From: Deltaproteobacteria bacterium
Lineage (GTDB): Bacteria > Acidobacteriota > Thermoanaerobaculia > Multivoradales > JAHZIX01
Reading direction: 5' to 3'
NCBI GenBank assembly: GCA_022601195.1
Contig: JAHZIX010000029.1
Coordinates: 1-64,000 of the forward strand
DNA: 64,000 nucleotides
Made by a program: the position numbers and the translations under genes. Numbering within the stretch: position 1 is the stretch's first letter; every line of letters starts with the position of its first letter. This document shows positions 59,478-64,000 of this stretch, piece by piece. The notes beneath the pieces are model-generated. The model saw nothing but the letters and a program-made list of their open reading frames with translations, made no database searches and was not told the origin of the DNA.

Positions 59478-61412
59478 TCAAGAAAAGGATTTGTCAGGAT
59501 GGCCAGCCACTTGACTCCAAAGGCTCGTGAAGAGCAGTACCGCTCCCCCAGCCGCCACCCAAGGTATGGTGATTCCGGCGACGGCCCATCCCGGTCCCGG
59601 TAGAAGCAGCAGGGCACTGGCGACGAGCAAGATTCCTCGGGCGATGGGACTCAAGGGTCTGAGGAAGTACCCGGCAACACCGGCGGCGAAGGGCACAATG
59701 CCTAAAACCGCCAACGTCACAGCCAAGGTGATGGCTCCGACGGAGGCGGAATCGCCGAGCTGATTTAGCATCAGTAGCTCGGGCCTCAATACGAACATAT
59801 AGGGCAGGGTGAAGCCCACCAGGGCGAACCGAAATGCGGCGAAGGCCGTTTTCAGAATGCCGGAGCCAGCGATGGACGCGGCCGTATAGGCCGCCAGGGC
59901 AACCGGCGGCGTCACCATCGACATCATGCCGAAATAGAAAATGAACAGATGGGCGGCTAGGGGGACGACGCCCAAGCCCTGGAGAGCGGGGCCGACGAGG
60001 GTTGCCAGCAGTAGATAGCAGACCGCGGAAGGCAGCCCCATTCCTAGGATGAGGGACGAGATCATGATGGTGCCCAAGGCCAGAAGGAGATTGTCTTGCG
60101 CTAGCGTCAGAAGAGTGGAAGGCAGGCGATTGCCGACGCCGGTCAGAGTCACGACACCGAGAATCACCCCGACGCAGGCGGCGGCGCAGATCAGCGGAAC
60201 CATGTCTTTCGAAGCCTTTTCCAGGGCGGCCGTCAAGCGTTCGAAGGAGAAACGGGTCGTGGCGTGGAAGCTGGCCAACAGCAGAATCGTCGCCAGAGCC
60301 ACGGTGACGGCTCGGAATGGTGAGAATCCCGCCAGCAGGAAGGCGATGAGGCTAGCGAATGCGGCTCCGAATACGAAGCCCGCGTAGGGCCTCAGAGGTT
60401 GTCCTGCTAGATCCTCCGACGGTTGACTTTGGACCTTCCTGGAGCGGAAGTGGACGATCAGAAAGAGCGATAGGTAGTAGAGCACCGCTGGAATGAGCGC
60501 AGCTCGGATGATTTGCACATAGGTCACTGCTGGTTGGATGATCTCCAGCATCATGTAGGCTCCGGCACCCATCACCGGGGGAGCCAGAGCACCCCCTGAG
60601 CTCGCTGCCGCTTCGATGCCCCCTGCCACCGAAGGTCGAAACCCGGAGCTACGCATCATTGGGATGGTGAACGTACCGGTCGTGGCGGTGTTCGCCACCG
60701 CGCTTCCGGAAAGAGAACCCATCAGCCCGCTGCTGAGCACAGCCACCTTGGCGGCCCCTCCAGGACTGCGACGAAAGATCCGCCGGGAAGTATCCAAGAC
60801 GAATTTTGTCGCACCCGTAAGCTCTAGAAGGGCTCCCAGCAGCACGAAGAGAAAAACGTAGGTGAACATCACCCGCAGAGCGATTCCGAAGACTCCCTGG
60901 CTATGGAGAAAGGTCTGAGCGACGATGCGCTCGGCGCCATATCCTTTGTGAGGGAACAGCCAGCCAGGCAGCTCCGGCCCCAAAGCCGCATAGGCCAGGA
61001 AGAGGCCCGATAGAACTGGCAGGGCGTAGCCGACGGTTCGCCGGGCGGCTTCCAAGACGAGGGTCAGGCCGACCGCTCCCACGACCAGATCCAGGGTCGT
61101 TTCTGCCCCGGCTCGTTCTCCCAGGTTATGGCCTCCAAGCCACCAGCTTTGAAACCTCGGCTCGGTTTGGATCACCACGAAAAGGGAGCAGAGTCCAGCT
61201 AGCAGGGCTAGAAACCCATCTAGGGCGCGGGTCACCGGCTTTGCCTTCCAGGACGGGTGCAAGGGAAAGCGCAAGAAGCACAACACCAGCCCTGCGCCAG
61301 CGAATATTGCCAGTTGGCTCTGCGGTGAAAGGCGAGGGTAGTTGACCTCGGCTACCGTGAACAGACACAGAGCTATGCCGATGATCCGAGGCAGGCGCAA
61401 GGGTAGCTTCAT
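59478..61412 (-). CDS. TRAP transporter fused permease of the TAXI type
   Basis: 644 residues with about 15-17 hydrophobic helices, matching the fused 4-helix plus 12-helix TRAP permeases that pair with TAXI binding proteins. Signature segments include SGLMGSLSGSAVANTATTGTFTIPMMRSSGFRPSVAGGIEAAASSGGALAPPVMGAGAYMM, ILGMGLPSAVCYLLLATLVGPAL and FYFGMMSMVTPPVALAAYTAASIAGS. TRAP systems use ion gradients to import organic acids; TAXI members have been linked to glutamate and 2-oxoacids. The binding-protein gene lies 39 bp upstream. Nearness to the lysine degradation genes is suggestive of amino or oxo acid uptake, but this is only context. Confidence 0.9.
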   Translation of the reverse strand: MKLPLRLPRIIGIALCLFTVAEVNYPRLSPQSQLAIFAGAGLVLCFLRFPLHPSWKAKPVTRALDGFLALLAGLCSLFVVIQTEPRFQSWWLGGHNLGERAGAETTLDLVVGAVGLTLVLEAARRTVGYALPVLSGLFLAYAALGPELPGWLFPHKGYGAERIVAQTFLHSQGVFGIALRVMFTYVFLFVLLGALLELTGATKFVLDTSRRIFRRSPGGAAKVAVLSSGLMGSLSGSAVANTATTGTFTIPMMRSSGFRPSVAGGIEAAASSGGALAPPVMGAGAYMMLEIIQPAVTYVQIIRAALIPAVLYYLSLFLIVHFRSRKVQSQPSEDLAGQPLRPYAGFVFGAAFASLIAFLLAGFSPFRAVTVALATILLLASFHATTRFSFERLTAALEKASKDMVPLICAAACVGVILGVVTLTGVGNRLPSTLLTLAQDNLLLALGTIMISSLILGMGLPSAVCYLLLATLVGPALQGLGVVPLAAHLFIFYFGMMSMVTPPVALAAYTAASIAGSGILKTAFAAFRFALVGFTLPYMFVLRPELLMLNQLGDSASVGAITLAVTLAVLGIVPFAAGVAGYFLRPLSPIARGILLVASALLLLPGPGWAVAGITIPWVAAGGAVLLFTSLWSQVAGHPDKSFS

Positions 61413-61451
61413 GGACGTAAGCCGATTCGGGTCAATGGGTAGGGGCGGTTT

Positions 61452-62498
61452 CTACGGCGATGGGGAATCTCCCGGGCTCTCCGGTCCCGCCTCGGGTTCG
61501 TCGGGCCAGATTCCGATCTCCCGGTAGTACCGAATGGCGCCCGGATGAAACTCTGTGCCCGTGTCACGAATTACATTGGCAGGGTTGATGGCTCGGCCCG
61601 CCGGGTGACGTTCCACCACCTCCGCGCGGTTTTCGTACAGAGTGCGAGTCGCCTGGTAGACGACTTCCTCGTCTTGGGCGGCGGGGACGATCAAGTGCAT
61701 AGAGCCGACGTCGAGGCCCGGATAGTCCTCTTCGAGGCCGCGATAGGTGCCTGCGGGGATGACAGCGGGGCGGAAAAAAAGATAGTCGTTGATGAGCTGT
61801 TGGCGGGCGTCCTCGTCCAAAGGCATGAAATGCACTTCCTGACCCGCTGCCGCTTGAGTGATCGAGGCGGTGGGGACGGCTCCTCCCAGGAAGGCTGCCC
61901 CGGCAGCACCATCCCCGAGCATATCCACGGCACCCACCTGCGTGGCATAGAGAGGATCGAAATCGTCGTAGGTGAGGCCATGAGCTGCCAGCAGCGGTCG
62001 AATGAAGTACTCGAAACCAGCTCCCGCTGGTCCAACGACGACCCGCTGGTCTCGCAGGTCGCTGATGGACTCGAGGCCTGAGCTTTTTGGAGTGATGAAT
62101 AGGGCGACGTTGGGAGCCAGAGTCATGATGGCTCGGACCTCCTGAGCCTCTTCCCACCCTCCCTCGCCGCGCACAGCAAAGTAGCTGATCGCCGAGTTCG
62201 CCAGCGCTAGGTCCAGCTCGCCTCGGGCGAGGCGTCGGATGTTCTCTTGGGTTCCCTTGGTGGCTTCGGCGCTAACTCTCCACCCAGCCTCGCCCTGATG
62301 TTGTTCCAACACTTCCGCCAGGGCACCGCCGACTACAAAGAAGGCGCCGCCAGGAGGGGCCGTCCCCAGGCTCATGAAGCGAGTTTCTACTTTCGGTGAC
62401 GAGGAGTCCGGTGCGTCCCCGCCTCCACAAGCCGCAGTCCAAAGGAGTAGTGCAGGTAGGAGGGTGATGGCGCTTCTGTGGAGCCTTTTCCAGTGCAT
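61452..62498 (-). CDS. TAXI-family TRAP solute-binding lipoprotein
   Basis: 348 residues with GGGAGCAAAG upstream. A lipoprotein signal (LLPALLLWTAACGGG) places it on the membrane's periplasmic face. The family hallmark SLGTAPPGGAFFVVGGALAEVLEQHQ, then TKGTQENIRRLARGELDLALANS and DLRDQRVVVGPAGAGFEYFIRPLLAAHGL, match TAXI solute receptors. It hands the solute to the fused permease encoded next. The ligand cannot be derived from sequence by eye. Confidence 0.9.
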   Translation of the reverse strand: MHWKRLHRSAITLLPALLLWTAACGGGDAPDSSSPKVETRFMSLGTAPPGGAFFVVGGALAEVLEQHQGEAGWRVSAEATKGTQENIRRLARGELDLALANSAISYFAVRGEGGWEEAQEVRAIMTLAPNVALFITPKSSGLESISDLRDQRVVVGPAGAGFEYFIRPLLAAHGLTYDDFDPLYATQVGAVDMLGDGAAGAAFLGGAVPTASITQAAAGQEVHFMPLDEDARQQLINDYLFFRPAVIPAGTYRGLEEDYPGLDVGSMHLIVPAAQDEEVVYQATRTLYENRAEVVERHPAGRAINPANVIRDTGTEFHPGAIRYYREIGIWPDEPEAGPESPGDSPSP

Positions 62499-62744
62499 AG
62501 AATTCTTTGCTCCCGGTGGTTTTTGGGTTAGGCGTCTCCGTCGAGGCGCAAGTGTACCTCAGCACCTGGGCTCTTCTTCTTATCCGCCTTCGTAGCGCAT
62601 TCCTGGACCAACTTCCGGCTGCCTTCGGCTTGGCTCGGTTTCACCTAGAAATCCAAGGCCTTGGCGAATAAGCGGGCCTTCTCTGCGGGCTTGCAGTAGG
62701 TAGATGCCGGAGGGTGTCCTGTAAGGGTGAGAGAAGCCGGACCG

Positions 62745-64000
62745 TTACCGTCCACCCACCACGGTGCGAGTCGTCGCGCCGGGTAGGTCTACCTTGACCT
62801 CTACTTCGAGGGGCTTGCCGTCCGGTTTGGCGTAAAACGTCAGGAGATATTGGCTACGCAGCTCGGCGTTGATCTGGGCATAGGCAGCTGCTAGCTCATT
62901 CGGATTTGAGACGAGGAAGACCTTACCGCCGGTCTTGGCGGCAACCTCCTTGAGGTCGTTCTGTTTGTAGGCTCGCAGGAGTTGTTTGTGCTCGCCGAGG
63001 CCGATGATGTAAACCGGTACTCCGCTCTCTCGGGAGTCCTTGATCGCCCTCGAGGGGCTAAAGCGGCTGCCGTAGTCGTCGCCGTCCGTGAGCACCACCA
63101 GAGCCTTGCGGCCCCGTCCCTTGCCGAATTGCAACAGAGAAAAAATCACCGAATCGAAAAAAGCGGTAAACCCCTCGGGCTTCATGCTGCGAAACCCTCG
63201 GGACAGGGCCCGGAGGTCGGAGGTCACTGGGTGAGCGAGGCGTGGTTGGGAGTCGAAATCTACCAGGAAGGCTCGATCCCCCTTTTGCATGGTCTTGGCT
63301 AGGAAGCCTCCTGCCGCCTGCTTGGTTTGCTGCATCATGCCTTCCATGCTGCCGGAAGAGTCGATGACCAGTCCGAGAAGCAAAGGGATGTCTTGGGCGA
63401 ATCGAAAGCCCTCGATGTCCTGATGTTGGCCTCTACGGACAATCTCGAACTTTTCTTGGGGCAAACCGGAAAGAGGCTGGCCATCTCCGTCGTTGACCAC
63501 CACGAACAGCTCCACCAGGTTGACATCGACATTGTCGGTGGCTCCTCGAGCAGCCAATAGCTCGACGGTGTCGATAGAGGAGCCATCTTTCAAGAATGCC
63601 GCTACGCGGACGAAGTCTGCGGGTCCAGCGGTCGGTGTGGGGACCTTGGCGAGAAAGGGAGGCTGGGCGAGGCTGTGGGCAAGTTGGTCGTTGAAATAAA
63701 ACTCGACCCGATCGAGGACGGCGTCCAAAGGAAGCTGGACGGCAGCTTCTACTTCGATGGAGCCCAGAGCCGGATCGCCGCGCAGCTCCGAAACAGCAAC
63801 CCGGAACGTACCGTCCCCCCCGTTGACGAGAAGAGTGTCCTGTCCTAGTTCGCGGTTTCCCTCGTCATAGGCTACTACCCGGACCTCTTGGCGCTGAGGA
63901 GGCCGCTTTAGTTCCAGTCGAGCGGCGAAAGGCTTGAATCGATCCTGCTCAATCTTGACTCCATCGAGGTAGAACTCGACTCGATCCACCTCGTCAGTGC
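62745..64000 (-). CDS. VWFA-domain protein, 5' end outside the window
   Basis: At least 414 residues of the C-terminal part. The first in-frame Met in the window, MDRVEFYLDGVKIEQD, is internal: the same pattern recurs as VLDRVEFYFNDQLAH, so the gene runs past 64000. Two Ig-like repeats are followed by a linker matching the family (VDVNLVELFVVVNDGDGQPLSGLPQEKFEI) and a VWFA domain with an intact first MIDAS motif (LLGLVIDSSGSM), FLVDFDSQPRLAHPVT, and KALVVLTDGDDYGSRF. Unlike the VWFA protein at 43432, this one should bind a divalent metal. Predicted secreted or periplasmic; role unknown. Confidence 0.8.
   Translation of the reverse strand, partial: TDEVDRVEFYLDGVKIEQDRFKPFAARLELKRPPQRQEVRVVAYDEGNRELGQDTLLVNGGDGTFRVAVSELRGDPALGSIEVEAAVQLPLDAVLDRVEFYFNDQLAHSLAQPPFLAKVPTPTAGPADFVRVAAFLKDGSSIDTVELLAARGATDNVDVNLVELFVVVNDGDGQPLSGLPQEKFEIVRRGQHQDIEGFRFAQDIPLLLGLVIDSSGSMEGMMQQTKQAAGGFLAKTMQKGDRAFLVDFDSQPRLAHPVTSDLRALSRGFRSMKPEGFTAFFDSVIFSLLQFGKGRGRKALVVLTDGDDYGSRFSPSRAIKDSRESGVPVYIIGLGEHKQLLRAYKQNDLKEVAAKTGGKVFLVSNPNELAAAYAQINAELRSQYLLTFYAKPDGKPLEVEVKVDLPGATTRTVVGGR

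Overview
The window reads as chromosome of an uncultured-type Acidobacteriota, perhaps of the Thermoanaerobaculia kind. This is inferred from gene content. It carries two 'VWFA-related Acidobacterial' proteins, two ADOP-type (acidobacterial duplicated orphan) permeases, a TIGR02999-like ECF sigma factor next to a Ser/Thr kinase and a carboxypeptidase-regulatory/TonB-type receptor, a DUF1800/DUF1501 pair, and many large secreted proteins. G+C is high. No rRNA, tRNA, CRISPR array, insertion sequence or prophage was seen.

Layout. 1-625: tandem 246-bp palindrome-rich repeats. 0.6-8.5 kb: secreted and envelope proteins (a coupled IPTL-CTERM pair, a secreted/anchored protein coupled to a polytopic membrane protein, and a protein with two C-terminal FWFF-type domains). 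8.5-11 kb: HerA/DUF87-type ATPase. 11.3-17.1 kb: receptor, ECF sigma factor, and a kinase fused to a periplasmic TonB domain. 17.2-21.3 kb: DUF1501/DUF1800 pair, dispersed repeats, an SDR. 21.5-26.7 kb: DUF5916 outer-membrane-type protein, a sigma-54-type promoter with tandem upstream sites, and an FHA-containing sigma-54 activator. 26.7-34.9 kb: two giant secreted proteases (M36 and S8) sharing C-terminal modules. 35.7-37.9 kb: GT39-like membrane protein coupled to a TPR protein. 38.1-43.5 kb: a tightly coupled set of di-heme peroxidase, PhnD/C/E-like ABC importer and an MntR/DtxR-like regulator. 43.4-48.5 kb: VWFA protein, small PstS-like protein, fused E1 dehydrogenase. 48.6-55.3 kb: two paralogous ADOP permeases, each behind a matching sigma-54-type promoter and inverted-repeat site, with a V4R-like gene and a decayed phd-vapC module between them. 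55.5-58.1 kb: split lysine-ketoglutarate reductase and saccharopine dehydrogenase. 58.2-64 kb: Calx-beta protein with an FWFF domain, TAXI-TRAP importer with a ferredoxin, and a VWFA protein cut by the window edge.

Four threads stand out. (1) A sigma-54 regulon can be read directly from -24/-12 elements at three sites, one beside an activator gene with a non-canonical GAFTGA loop. (2) The peroxidase-PhnDCE-MntR operon is a candidate undescribed metal-linked uptake system. (3) A modular family of structured intergenic repeats occurs at 1-625, 20235-20500 and 55342-55460, two of the copies abutting stop codons. (4) Degenerate 14-15 bp minisatellites lie in the leaders of unrelated genes. Functional statements rest on sequence motifs and recalled family knowledge; no database search was possible.
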